This document shows, one piece after another, positions 46,598 through 58,270 of a stretch of DNA of 64,000 bases (positions within the stretch are counted from its first letter, which is position 1; every line of letters starts with the position of its first letter). The notes under the pieces were generated by a model. The model made no database searches. It saw nothing but the letters and a program-made list of their open reading frames with translations, and had not been told where the DNA came from. Source of the stretch: Cryptomeria japonica (Eukaryota; Streptophyta; Pinopsida; Cupressales; Cupressaceae); assembly GCF_030272615.1 (NCBI RefSeq), contig NC_081407.1, forward strand, positions 436,636,230 through 436,700,229. Reading direction: 5' to 3'. The translations under genes were made by a program, and so were the position numbers.

Positions 46598-48653
46598 AAG
46601 GAATGAGAAGAAATGCAGAAACAAGCGTTGCTCCCTCATCATGGAAGCCCAAGCATAAGGATGCAAGTAAGTCATAGCTAAAATTAGTTCCTATGGTTCA
46701 TGCATCAACTTCCAAAAGTTTTGAATGAGATAGTTTAGGATTTTTAATTCTTTATTTGATACACCTATACAAGAAGAGATGCAACCACAAAGGAAAGAAT
46801 GCACTCAAGTCCAATATTAGGAGAAGGTAAGGGGTCAAAGTAGAAGTAGAAGTCATCAAAGTGATAATTCTATTCGTGTACCTCCTCCTTCGGGTCTCAT
46901 AACAAATTTTTCTTATAATTATGAATCAGTACGAGAACAAAATGATGTGAACTTGATTGACTTAGATGATACTTCTGGATCTGAAATAAACTTACCAGAT
47001 CCAGAAGAAGTTTTTGGAGATACCGATACATTGAAAAGAGAGCTCCAGGAAAAAATAGATCTCAGAAGTAAGAGAGAAAAGGAAAAGGAGTTTGAAGTTA
47101 TTAGAGTTATGATAGAAAGAGATGGTCTAATAAGACAATTAGCAACACTTAAAGCCTTAGTGCAAGAAAATGATAAGCCTACTATTGAGGGCCCTGTTCT
47201 AAGGGAGATTTTAGATAAGAAATCCAAAAATGTCATAAGGGAAAAGGCTAAGAGCAATATGGACAATCAGAAGTTAGTTGATCTTAACCAACCAAATATC
47301 TAGGTTCCTAGATTGGACTTGGATAAGGGAAAACATAAGGTGTCTGCCATTAAGATAGATGATAAGAAGTCTTTGACTATCCCAGATTTAAGTCTAAAGT
47401 TGTCCCAAATTGATATTTAGTTGAAAACAACTAGGATAGAAAATGAAACTCTTGCAAAAGAGTTAAAGAGAGTTGAGATGGAAGCCTCAAATGCAGAAAT
47501 GAAAAGGAAAATTGATTTCCTTAAATTGTCAACTTTGAACAATGCTTCATTTGTTGCTGGTCCATCCAAAACTCAGGCAGTTTTTGGTGCAGTGCCAAAT
47601 GTCATTACAAGTGTTTCATCTCAAAATGACCAAAACATTCAGAATATCGGGATTCCACCTATTGGACGAAAGGGTCAAGGAACTACTCAAAATAGTAGTC
47701 ATCCCCAATGTCCTAAAGATCTCGACACAGCTGTAGGGGTTAACACTATAAGAGATGCTACTATAGCTAATACCACAACAAATGTTATAGGACGAGTTGC
47801 AACAGGGAAATTCCAACGAAGACCCATCCATCTAGAGAGGTATAGGCAATTACATTTTGATGGGATCCCAAGATATCCAAATGTTATCCCAAATGATTTA
47901 AGGGATAAATTTAGTAAATTCATAGGTAATAATGCTATAACTGGCAAAGAACACCTAAGAGCATTCACTAATAAATTGAATGATTATGAGGTGGAGCATG
48001 AAGATGCGGTTATGAAGTTATTTGTACAATCTCTGGCAGAGGATGCTAGGGATTGGTATAGGGGATTACGAACTACAAGTATAAGTTCTTGGGAGGAATT
48101 TGAAAGATTTTTTAAAGAGCGGTATGGTGACAAGACAAACCCCAATTTCATGTTAAACGAGTTCAATAATATAAAAAAGTCATTGAATGAAGATGTGTCA
48201 GACTTTAATATCAGATTTCAAAAGGATTTGCATAAGTTGTTTCAAGTGTTAAGGTTGGATGACAATGTTTGTCTGACTACATATATGAATGCATTTGATG
48301 CAAAAATGACATATATACTTACAGACAAGGATCCTCAAACTTTAAGAGATGCATTTAGAATAGCTATAAATATGGAAGGAAATAGAAGAGCTTCAGGTAA
48401 GCTAGGAAGAATAGAGGATCCTACATTTTCTAGGAATGGCAAAGATAAAATTGAGAAGTCTTTAGGTACAAATCCTAAAGAAGAAGAAAAATGGGACAAG
48501 GTACTTAATACCTTGAAGGATTTAAAATTGACAGTGGCAAAAAATGACAAGAGTTTTGTACAAGAGAATCCATCGTTTAATAAATTCAATAGACCACTAA
48601 GGTTGCAAGATTACCCTTACAATACAAACTGGAAAGATGGAAAGCCTTTCTAG
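46598..48653 (+). pseudogene. Ty3/gypsy gag region
   Basis: A charged, coiled-coil N-terminal part (46905-47540) is followed by the capsid-type domain: NAITGKEHLRAFTNKLNDYE, SLAEDARDWYRGL and SSWEEFERFFKERYGD, the classical 'retrotransposon gag' signature. A later part (NIRFQKDLHKLF) also fits, then a lysine-rich tail; a C-x2-C...H remnant near 48740 may be a zinc knuckle. The capsid part from 47421 is open for 410 codons. Treated as part of a broken element. Confidence 0.8.
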
Positions 48654-49639
48654 CAGTAGAAGGGTAAGCAAGAAAAACAAACCCCTGATCCATTACAGAA
48701 ACATACAATGAACATGGTAGATGATACTCCCTAGTGTGTTGCTTGTCAATCACCTCATTCTCTTGAATATTGTGTCGTAGCACAATTTATTTCTGCTAAA
48801 GATGAGACACATGAAGAAGAGGAAGAAACTTTTGAAGGTGACAATGTTGATTGTCTTATGATTTATTCTTGTCTTGGAGAAGCAGAATATTCTTCTGATA
48901 TTGAGACTCAAGACTTTGATATAAATAATCAAAGGAAAATAAATGAAACATATCATCAACAGGTTTTTTCTGATGATGAATTATTTGTTGATGATCGAAT
49001 GTGCAATGTTGAACAAGGTGAGTGTTCTATGTCTTTAAGAAGACCCTCAAATGAACAGATTGCTAAAATAATAGCTGCTATGGTGGCTTAGGTAAAAAAC
49101 AATTATCAATTGAGAAACAGGGTTGTAGGTGAAGACCAGGGCAAGCCTTCAGGTCTATTTGTCAAAGAATTGAAAAATAAAGGAAAAGAGGTTAGGAAGG
49201 ATAAATCAGTGAAAGAAGCAATCAAAATTAAGGAGGTCAAGAAAAAGGAGTGGGCCAAAAAAGCAGAGGTTGTAAAACCTATTGAAAAAATTTCTTCAAT
49301 TAAGATGAAAGCAAAGATAATTGAAGAAACTGCTTCGCCTGTTGGGGGAGATTCATAGAGGATACAGAGTATTGAACGCAACATACCCAAGAAATGTGAA
49401 GAGCAACCAAGTATGTCACTTGAATTACCAAATTACATGCCTATGGATATGCTTCAGTTGCTTTCTCAGATTACAGTTAAGGTTCCTTTGCAAGAGATGT
49501 TAAGAATTGAAGAGCATAGGGAGAAAGCCAAGGCTTGGGTCAAAGATTCTTCTCATCTTGTTGAAATTGAGAATAAGAATATATCTCATAATATGAAGGA
49601 ACAAATAATTAGAAATGAAGCAAAGGATAAAGAGCTATA

Positions 49640-49860
49640 GGGAATGGTTTACCAGATTCCCCAAATTTACCTTGAAGTTACAATAGGGGAGAGCCTCGAC
49701 AATGTAGATCCTTTCTTTTTAAGTGTTATTATCAATGGAGGAGATTTGAAAAATTGCATGATCGACTATGGGACCTCAAATAATGTTATTCTAGTGAGGA
49801 TAATGCAATCCATGGGTTTAAAGGTGTTTATGGTGAAAATGGAAACAACAATATTGAAAG
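49640..49860 (+). pseudogene. Ty3/gypsy protease fragment
   Basis: FFLSVIINGGDLKNCMIDYG then TSNNVI and MQSMGLK correspond to the retropepsin active-site loop region of gypsy elements (the usual D-[ST]-G appears here as D-Y-G-T-S). It is cut off by the next LTR. Confidence 0.65.
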
Positions 49861-49866
49861 ACTAAA

Positions 49867-50611
49867 TGAATTCAACCACAAAACCCTAGCCTAACAACAA
49901 CAAAGATCCACCATAACATATGAAGATTACCTAAGACAATGCAAATCAATGAAATCACAAAGATTATACCATCACATGTCCAATAGGGTTTGGATCTCCA
50001 TTCTTCCTATCTCCATTGATCTTGCTTGATATATTTGCTCTCAGATTTTATGTGTGCACAAGAGCTCAACAAACAACAGAAATGTGGTTGATAGCTAGAT
50101 CGCATATGAAAGTTCAAATGCTAGAATGCTTGAAAGATTGATTAGGAGATAATTAGGGTTGATAATGAAGGAGAGTATCCTCTTATATAGAAGACACTGT
50201 AAGAAATGAAGGGATAAGATTGAGAGGTGTAAAAGATAAATGGTTGGCTAGGATTAGAGGGTAGGTAGAGGAAATAATAAAATAATGAGAGGGTAGGTAG
50301 TGTAGGAATTAAGAGATGAATGACACGTGTCATTAGTAGAAAAGGTTAATGAATTAATTAAATAAATAAAGATTTATTTAATTAATAGAGGAAGTGGAAT
50401 CAATTAAATAAATAAAAGTATTTATTTAATTTAGAAAAGGATAATTTAAATAAATAAAAGTATTTATTTAAATGAGAAATAAGGCTAGAAGAGGATAAAT
50501 GAATTAATTAAATAAATAAAGATTTATTTAATTAATAGAAGAATTAGGCTAAAATAATTAAATAAATAAATATATTTATTTAATTAGACTGGACAATTTT
50601 AGATGTCTACA
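49867..50611 (-). repeat. LTR (745 bp) of a minus-strand element
   Basis: TG...CA unit from tgaattcaacc to gatgtctaca. To its right, read on the minus strand, lies aaagaggggcaaaa, a purine tract, so this is the 3' LTR of an element that extends to the right on the minus strand. A TATA motif in the minus direction (ctatataagagg, about 50187-50198) agrees. The partner LTR was not found. Five palindromes lie at 50351-50586. Confidence 0.7.
50351..50586. repeat. Five consecutive AT-rich palindromes within the LTR
   Basis: aattaattaaataaataaag plus its complement at 50351-50386, and variants at 50402-50431, 50444-50473, 50501-50536 and 50556-50586. The first and fourth are nearly the same, so the array grew by duplication. 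Each can form a hairpin. Confidence 0.85.
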
Positions 50612-51229
50612 TTTTGCCCCTCTTTGAGACAATGTAGCTTGTCACGTTGTTTCAAAGAAGATAAGATGAACTGATACAAAGTTGCCCCAAGATGGGAATG
50701 ATATGCCCCCTCAAGAGATTGGATGAAAATGTCTGAAAAGATCATAGACAATCTCTTGATAAGAAAGAAAGGCTAGAATGGACTGACAAGATAGGATAGA
50801 GTGACAGAGTCACGGGATAAAGAAGACTAACTCGGGAGACTAGGGCTAGGGTAGTCTATAAGATAGACTATGAGGGAAAACATCCTTATTGTCATCCACA
50901 CATCTAAGAGATCAGAGTGCAGAGAGAGTAGAGAGCGGTCAGCAACGATGACATTGGTGCATAGATTTGATCGTGTTTGCCGATATCAAAGGCCAGTAGA
51001 TGCAGGAGAGCCGATAAGTACCGCAAAACCTCCTTGTACTTTGTTGCATTAATTGTTGTCATAAATGCATGTCAGGTAGGTCAATAAATGCATATTAGGA
51101 ATATTGCAAAAAATGTCAAGCAGGGCAAAAAAGGGAAGGTGTGTATACATTGCTAGGCTAGGTGCATTTATGCAGTATGCAAGTGCGTTTGTGTCATGAA
51201 TGCGCGTTTATGTCTTCAAGGGCAAATTG

Positions 51230-51830
51230 ACAGTTCTATTATAAACATAGGCTGCCGATTGGATAAGCTGCTGAGGATACACTCAAGCAGGTCCTATAGG
51301 GAAGACTAGGATAACAGATAGGGCTAGGATTGACAATTCTATGATAGAACATACGTTGCCAATCAGGAAACTACTCAAGAGGATACACTCAAGCACGGTC
51401 CTAGGATAGGATAGAGCGAGGTACTTTGTGATGAACAAGGAGTACCATAAAAATTGACAATTCTGTGATAGAACATACGTTGTCAATTGGATTAGGCTGA
51501 AATTAACAATTCTGTGATAGACATACGTTGTCAATTGGATAAGATACTCAAGAGGATACACTCAAGTAGGTGCCCTAAAAGATAAAAGCAACACTTTGTG
51601 ATGAACAGGGAATGCTACTAGAATAGAGTGCCATATGATAGATATAAGCACTAGGATAAAAAGCAACATTTTGTGATGAACAACGAGTACCAATAGGATA
51701 AAAGAGCAACACTTTGTGATGAACAAGGAGTACCACTAGGATAGAGTGCCATATGATAGATATAAGCACCTAGATAAAAAGTAGCACTTTGTGATGAATA
51801 GGGAATGCCACTAGGATTGACATAGTTGAT
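51230..51830. repeat. Complex tandem repeats, two interleaved unit types
   Basis: Unit type 1 contains ttgacaattctgtgatagaa, catacgttgtcaattggat and agaggatacactcaag (seen at about 51230, 51330, 51455 and 51505). Unit type 2 contains caacactttgtgatgaacaa, ggagtaccactaggataga and gatataagcac (about 51420, 51590, 51665, 51710 and 51775). Type 1 carries an internal inverted repeat (ttgacaa...ttgtcaa). Confidence 0.75.
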
Positions 51831-51929
51831 TTTGCTTGACTGCAGGAGGATCTACCTATGTTGGAGTCACGAGAGAGATTCCCTTTGACTCAGAGTTTGC
51901 GATAGAGTTGACATTCAAGGATAGAGTAG

Positions 51930-52810
51930 AAGTGGAGGCTATGGGCTTGTGATACGTTATGTATGTGCTTGAGTTTCGGGCGAACATGGGGTTGCTGAGT
52001 ACATTAGCTGAGAGATGGCACTCAGAGACATGCACATTTCATTTGCCGATGGGTGAGATGACAGTCACCTTAGAGGATGTATACAAGATACTAAGGATAC
52101 TGATTGTTGGGGAGTTAGTTCCTTACAATTGAGAGGGAGACAAGGATGCACTAAGACGAGTGTTCCAGGATACAGGACTGGAGATGAGGGTTGGACATGT
52201 GGCATGGGACACTATGAAAGCTACAGGATTGGCACTACCAATGGTGTTTGTAGGAGTTATCAATGGCTTCCTCTATCCAAATAGGGCGACATGAGGGTTG
52301 GCTTTGGGATGGAGGAGGACACTGGAGACATTGGTGACTGAGCATACCAAGTTTGCATGGGGACCGTGTTTACTGGCACACTTGTATTATGAGTTGCATC
52401 AGTTTGTATATCATGGATCAACAAGATTGGGATGCAGAGTGACACTGTTGCAGGTGTGGGAATATGAGCATCTGCCTGGCAGAGGACATGGACGTAGCTA
52501 TGTACATCTCTATGATATGATTACTTCCTAGCCACAGATTGGGAGGTTAGAGTATTGGCATAGGGTGATGGACGAGATAGACAATGTGGTATGGAGGCCG
52601 TATCGGGACTGTGAGGAGTGGGAGGATGATGCAGTGGAGCTTCCATATGTATTCAGGAGCAGCTATTTGATAGGGAGGACACCATATATTATCGAGAGGC
52701 AGTTGATAGACAGGGTATGCAGGCAGTTCGACAGGATACAACGGATGCCACGAGATGTGTGCACAGATAATGAGGGATCAGGTGTATTTAGGTCCATTAT
52801 TATCATATGA
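51930..52810 (+). pseudogene. Plant mobile domain (PMD, MAIN-like) ORF region
   Basis: Plus-strand frames show LSTLAERWHSETCTFHLPMG then EMTVTLEDVYKIL, the hallmark start of the PMD (aminotransferase-like plant mobile domain). Next come ALPMVFVGVING, LAHLYYELHQFV and LLQVWEYEHLPGRGH, which match the later PMD motifs (...GHLYR.L...; LLQ.W..E..P). After it YRDCEEWEDDAVELPYVF and RQFDRIQRMPRDV also fit the family. PMD proteins occur as host genes (MAIN, MAIL1 in Arabidopsis) and inside transposons. This copy sits in LTR-element DNA and is broken (about four breaks). Confidence 0.75.
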
Positions 52811-54293
52811 TCAGGTTGTGACACAGATGTTGGAGATGGTTCTGATGCCTTGGGACATATGGGCAGATGTGGAGGATGCAGGGAGGGATGCAGAGTATCG
52901 CGCATATTGGGTAGAGCATTCGTTTCCATGACCGACAGATCCAAGAGAGCCAGTAGAGGGGGATGGTGGAGATGATGGAGATGATAGTGGAGATGGAAGA
53001 GGTAGGGCACAGTGGTAGAGAGTAGAGTGGCTCAGAGGAGAGAGGGCAGAGAGGAGAGACAGATGCATGTAGTGAGGGGTAGAGGTGGATTTCCATTACA
53101 TGTGCCAGCAGCACAAGTTCCCAGATAGGTACAGGGATGGGGATAGGGACATGGAGGGGATGAGGAGGATGAGCTACTACCCTTGAGGGAGATCTACTAG
53201 GGACAAGCAGATGAGATCCAAGATCTGGAGAGGGATGCAGCTAGGCTCTGGAGACAACTGAGGGACACTAAGCGGGAGAGGGATCAGGCTATTTAGTGCT
53301 ATATAGAGGCTGAGACAACATTAAGGGTAGACAAAAAATAGAGGACATAGGAGAGATGATCCTGAGGCAGGTCCTTCCAGGGCTCAGACTCCGTCGAGGC
53401 CAGATGTCTCTGAGGGAGGGAGTTCATCATAGCCTTAGAGGGCTCCCTATGTATTAGTTTTGTACCATTTTGTATGATGACACCTTCAGGCGATTGTAGC
53501 CATATGATTTTGACATTATTGTATCATGACACTTATGATTTTGATATATATATATATATATATGAGATGATTCATCCTTGCGGTAGCTATATGCATGTGT
53601 ACCTATGTGATGTTGCTTCTATGTGATGCATGTTTCTATATGATTCTTATGATATGGATGCAGATATACGTGATGAAATGCAATAGTTTTTGTCCTTTTA
53701 TGTTTTTATATGTCATGCGTGATGCAAATGTGAATGTATGAAATGTAGACGAATATGATAATGCAAATAACTATTTATATGATGAGAATGTAAAATGTGC
53801 TAACATGTGTTGTGTGCAGGATGTGATGTAATTGTGACATCTATATGTATGTATGAAATGCTAAAATGTGGTAATGTAGGTGCAAACTACATGAAATGCA
53901 AATATTTTTTGGCATGTCATTATACTTAGTCATATGATAATAGGCTACATGGACTCAAGAAGGATGATGGAGGTCAGTCAATAAAGGGGGATGAAAGATA
54001 GAAGATATGGAAGTGAAAGAGCTTCTTGTGCTATTATCATCATTGAGCTTTATTATGGCAAATAGGTTATGATAATCGAGGTATATGTTTGACCCAGAAA
54101 GTCATTGTACCTGTTTGCATGGAGATCAGACAGTCACAAACAAGAAATGCTCTAGTTCACACTAGACTCACAGTGTCCTCATATCCTTGGACAAGTCATA
54201 GCATTACTAAGAGATAATCCACAGACAACAAAGAAAAATAGGTGACGATACCCCATCCTTGCCTTTCTAGTCAAAGACATCCTAGAGATAGCA
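52811..54293. other. Low-complexity tail of the PMD region and noncoding DNA
   Basis: To about 53460 the plus strand is G/A-rich (gatggagatgatagtgga-type repeats), as in the charged tails of PMD proteins. A TA run lies at 53546-53563. Beyond it no feature was found until the next unit at 54294. Confidence 0.45.
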
Positions 54294-57200
54294 TGTAATG
54301 CCCGCCAAAATACCCTAAAGAAACTAAACAATGATATACAAATGGAGATAATTTTTTTTTAATTAACATCTAATAACAACTAATGCAATATATAACATCT
54401 CCATCTATTTACATTCATTAACCAATTAACCAATATGAACATACATCATTGCTCATTTCATCAAATAACGCAAGCAGAAATAACACAACAACAATAATCT
54501 TTCTCTAGGGTACTTTAACATCATTACTTAATTCATTTCCACCATAACATACTACACACATGATAGACATATTTCACCTTCATTAATGCGTCATATTCTA
54601 ATTCTTTAACCATGAAATATGCAACCTACAACATTACTTATTCCTCATGATATGCATAATTTCCTTTCTACCAAAGCATCTATGTGAATCATTCCTATTT
54701 ACTAGATCCAATTAACATCTTCTAACATATTTAATTATTAATCCACGAATATTCCTCTTTCAAGATTATTTAACATTATAACTAGCATATAAACATTCCA
54801 TGAAATAATACAACTAATCCATAATGCAGTTCCATTCTATTCCAACTATAATCCACTTTATTTCCACGATTCATAAAATCACATCTCTACAATAGTACAA
54901 ATATAATATCTCTAAATTCCAATCTCCAACTACAATTCATCTTACAAATACGAGTACATTAAATACAACATGAACATAGCTCTTTCTACTACAAGAATCC
55001 ATCTACTATATACAAAGATATTACATTACATGCATTCCATCTTATCCATTACATAAATCTGCTACAAGGTACATCCATAGTACATCATGAAGAAGAATCC
55101 ACATCCACACAAGAACAATCCAAGAGAACATCCCAATGGCTAAAAAACACCAACCTCCTGACCATGTGGAACCAAAGGAGCCACCCCTTGTGCTAGGAGA
55201 TGACACAAGGTCCCAACACATACTCTAAACCTAAGCTGACACCTATAACCAAGGAGACTAACCACACAAGGAATCTCAAGCAAGAACTCCCACATACAAC
55301 AAGAATGAACTTCCAGAGGCATAAAACTCATCAAGACATAAATGCATCCAATAAGTATAATCATAAATCATATAGGGGAAGAACATGTAGGAGTGGAGTG
55401 CCATCACATGCCATCTTCATAACATAATAACATAATAACACAAGGCACTAGCCTAATGGACATGTGGAGCCATCTCAACCTATGAGAGACTAAGGAAGAT
55501 TAGCTTACCATCTTCATGGCCTTCTCATGCTTATCCTAAAACATCCTCCCTAGGACTAAGTCATGAGGCACAAATCAATTTATCATCTTATTAATTAATC
55601 TAACTACCCAACCCATCAATTATTAGGTTATCACTTATTTACAAATCACAGAAAACTCCAATGTGCCCTGGTGGTCTAGACTTCATGCATCCTTACAAGG
55701 AACCTCATGCAAGCCTATCTCTCATGACCCCGGTCATCACAAGGAAGCCCACTCCTAACATGGCCCAACAATAAATCACAAGAGGCTCTACCAACATAAT
55801 TACATGAAAATAACACTCAAAGAAGCCAACAACTTCCACACATACTCTTACAACATAAACAAGGCTACAACAACATATACAACATCAATATAGAAAAACG
55901 AGCCTCTTGGCTAGCAATAACAAAGGCATATCAAGCCATCAAATGCTGCCATCAAATAAAGAATAACATTACAACAAGGCCTACTCACTTGCTGGTCCAA
56001 ACAACATAGAAATCATCTCCATCATCCATGGCCTATCTACATGGAAGAGAGTCTAAAATGTCCATAATACATAGAGAAACAATTATACTCAAAACCATCA
56101 AAATGTATCAAAACTGATCAAACCCAAAATTGGGAAATATCAACAGGCCTCAAATAAAGCCTCTGGTACAAAAATCAATTTGGGAAATTACTTCAAAAAT
56201 GACCAAAACTGGGAAAATACAAAACACAGTCAGGTTAGCACTTTTGCCCCGTAGGACAACGCTTTTGCCAAAAAGAACAATGCTTCTGTCAAGAAGGACA
56301 ACACTTATGCATTCCAAAATCGCGCATATGCATCCTAAAACAATGCTTATGTTTCTAGATTCATGCTTATACATCCTAAAACAACGCTTGTGTTGCGCAG
56401 AGCAATGCAAATGCAATAGAGAATAGCACGAATGCAATACAGAACAACGCTTTTGCAAAAACAACACTTTTGCACAGAACTTATGGAAAACTTAGAAATT
56501 TTTTGGGTAAAATAATAAAATACAGACTTAACAAAAGGGCTCAAAAAACATATGAAAAGAAACGCCCAAAAACAAGGAATTATTGGGTATAAATACAATA
56601 AAATATCTCAAATTATAGACCAAGATTTAATCAAATATCTTCACAAGAGTTTTCACAGAACCAAGAATGACATACATAGGAAACACCAAATACATATTTT
56701 CCAGCAACTATACAAAACCCAAATAATATAAAGTTTCCTCCCCAAATATTAACCTTCAACAATATTAAAAACTATAGAATAAATAATATTTCAACCCAAT
56801 ACTAAAAAAACAATGCAGACACAATGCATACACAGAGAAGCCATTGAAAACCAAAATGCAAAGTGAAGAACTCTAACCTGCAACTTGAAGTAATGGTTTG
56901 AAGCTGAAGAAGAGCTCCCACAAGACAAACCAAATTCAATCCAAGCTCCAGCCAAAACCAAGAGAGAAGAAATCCAAAGCCAAAAAGAAAACGTGCTGGA
57001 GAAATTTTCCAGAGAAGAGCCAACAACCCGAAAAACTTCACGGGAATGAAAATAAAAAGCAACAATAATCCAAAAACCCTAGCCTCAATCTCGGCCAATC
57101 AAAATATTCCATTTTGGAGTATATTTTACCAACCCACCATATAATATAATTTATTCACCCATTTTGAATTTAGCCAATGAGAGTGAAGGGTAGGTAAAGT

Positions 57201-58270
57201 AAATAAAATATACTTATCCAACTAAGTGGAATTATTTTATTTCTTTATTTAATTTAATGTGTTCATACACCCCACTTAGGAATAAAAGTCAAACTATTAA
57301 ATAAATATAAGTTGTAAATAAATAATCCAAATGGGGATTAAAATCAAATAAACCAAAGCTAACAAAATAAATTAAAGAACCAAATTAATATAAGATATCA
57401 AATAAATATCAAACCATAGAAGGTCAAATAAATAATTAAATAATTAAATAATCAAATACTATTAAAGATTAAATCACAAATATTAAACAACAATAAGGCT
57501 CATCAAATAAATAATCATAAAATCAATAAACGTTAATTATCAAATAAATATAAATACCAAATAATTAAATATTCAAAACTTATAAATTAAGTATATTAAA
57601 ATAACCATTACCAAATATAAAATTACACATCAAGAGCCACATAATTATTCTAGCATAAGCAAGTAAATCAACTGGCATAAGATGAACTCACAAAACTAAA
57701 AGACCAAGCTTACTAACTGGCATGGCGAATTATGCCAAGACGCTGACTACTCACGGTGAACAACTTAGACCTAGAGTATGTGAGGGGAAACTCATGCCAT
57801 CTCTGAACCACATAAGCCATTGGAACTAAAGACACACTCAGACCTGTGAAGCTAGGTGGAATCAATGTCTCATACCTGCAAAATCCTGCAACCACAAAAT
57901 GACAATACAACATATATAAATACATATATAGAAAAAGCAAGTGATAGAGAATCATGATGACACAACCCGCTCACAATGAGTGATGTGGAATCATTTCTAT
58001 CACGAGGACAGTCAAACACATCTCATAAACATCTCATCATATATAATCATGAAGTAGGGTTAGCGTAATCATAATCATCATTAAAATCATGATCAATCTA
58101 ATCTATCAATAATCCATCACATAGTGAGCATATAAAATCCATCGAGTACATACTGAATCACATGAGTAATCATCATCCAAATCATCAAAATATAGTCTAG
58201 ATAAGTCTATCAAGGATAATATAAAAGTCAACTCTAGTCAAAATAAGTCAAATCAAGGGTGGACACTACA
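54294..58270. mobile_element. TG...CA unit of 4 kb, possibly a very long solo LTR
   Basis: Starts tgtaatgcccgccaaaatac and ends gggtggacactaca, so TGTA and TACA mirror each other. The flanking five bases are tagca on the left and tagaa on the right, an imperfect target-site duplication. The inside holds no protein domain: AT-rich DNA, a degenerate repeat at 56220-56470, a stretch at 56800-57200 that in the minus direction looks like a promoter and leader (tgaataaattatattatatg, then ggctagggttttt), and further AT-rich DNA. The orientation is uncertain. It may instead be a featureless non-autonomous element whose own LTRs I did not resolve. Confidence 0.45.
56220..56470. repeat. Degenerate tandem repeat, unit about 27 bp
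   Basis: Variants of acaacgcttttgc and acaatgcttatgc recur about nine times (for example 56260, 56280, 56302, 56341, 56382, 56448 and 56461), separated by short spacers such as cattccaaaat and catcctaaaa. Confidence 0.65.

Larger units (their letters stand above)
44295..49866 (+). mobile_element. Ty3/gypsy fossil: LTR, long leader, gag, protease; truncated
   Basis: Plus-strand order: an LTR whose end (44642) is fixed by the primer site tggtatcagagcc at 44643-44655 (start near 44295 is approximate), a 1.9-kb leader, a gag region (46598-48653) and a protease region (49640-49860). The element is cut at 49866 by the LTR of the next unit, and reverse transcriptase and integrase are not present in the window. 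It is broken, with about six breaks. Gag and protease motifs place it in Ty3/gypsy. Confidence 0.75.
50612..54293 (-). mobile_element. Internal region of that element, with antisense PMD gene
   Basis: Follows the purine tract of the LTR at 49867-50611. From left to right: about 600 bp without features, complex tandem repeats (51230-51830), a plant mobile domain ORF region on the plus strand (51930-52810) with a low-complexity tail to about 53460, then noncoding DNA to 54293. Gag and pol of the parent element are not seen; either they are deleted or the 4-kb unit at 54294 separates them. Extra antisense ORFs near the 3' LTR are known from some plant Ty3/gypsy lineages (Tat type). It is broken. 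Confidence 0.5.

Noticed and set aside
52663-53114. Minus-strand frames rich in His, Ser, Leu and Pro
   Set aside because: Complement of the purine-rich tail of the PMD region.
56802-57098. 98-codon hydrophobic minus-strand frame
   Set aside because: T-rich stretch that looks like promoter and leader of the 4-kb unit; no start context or motif, leucine/phenylalanine from composition.
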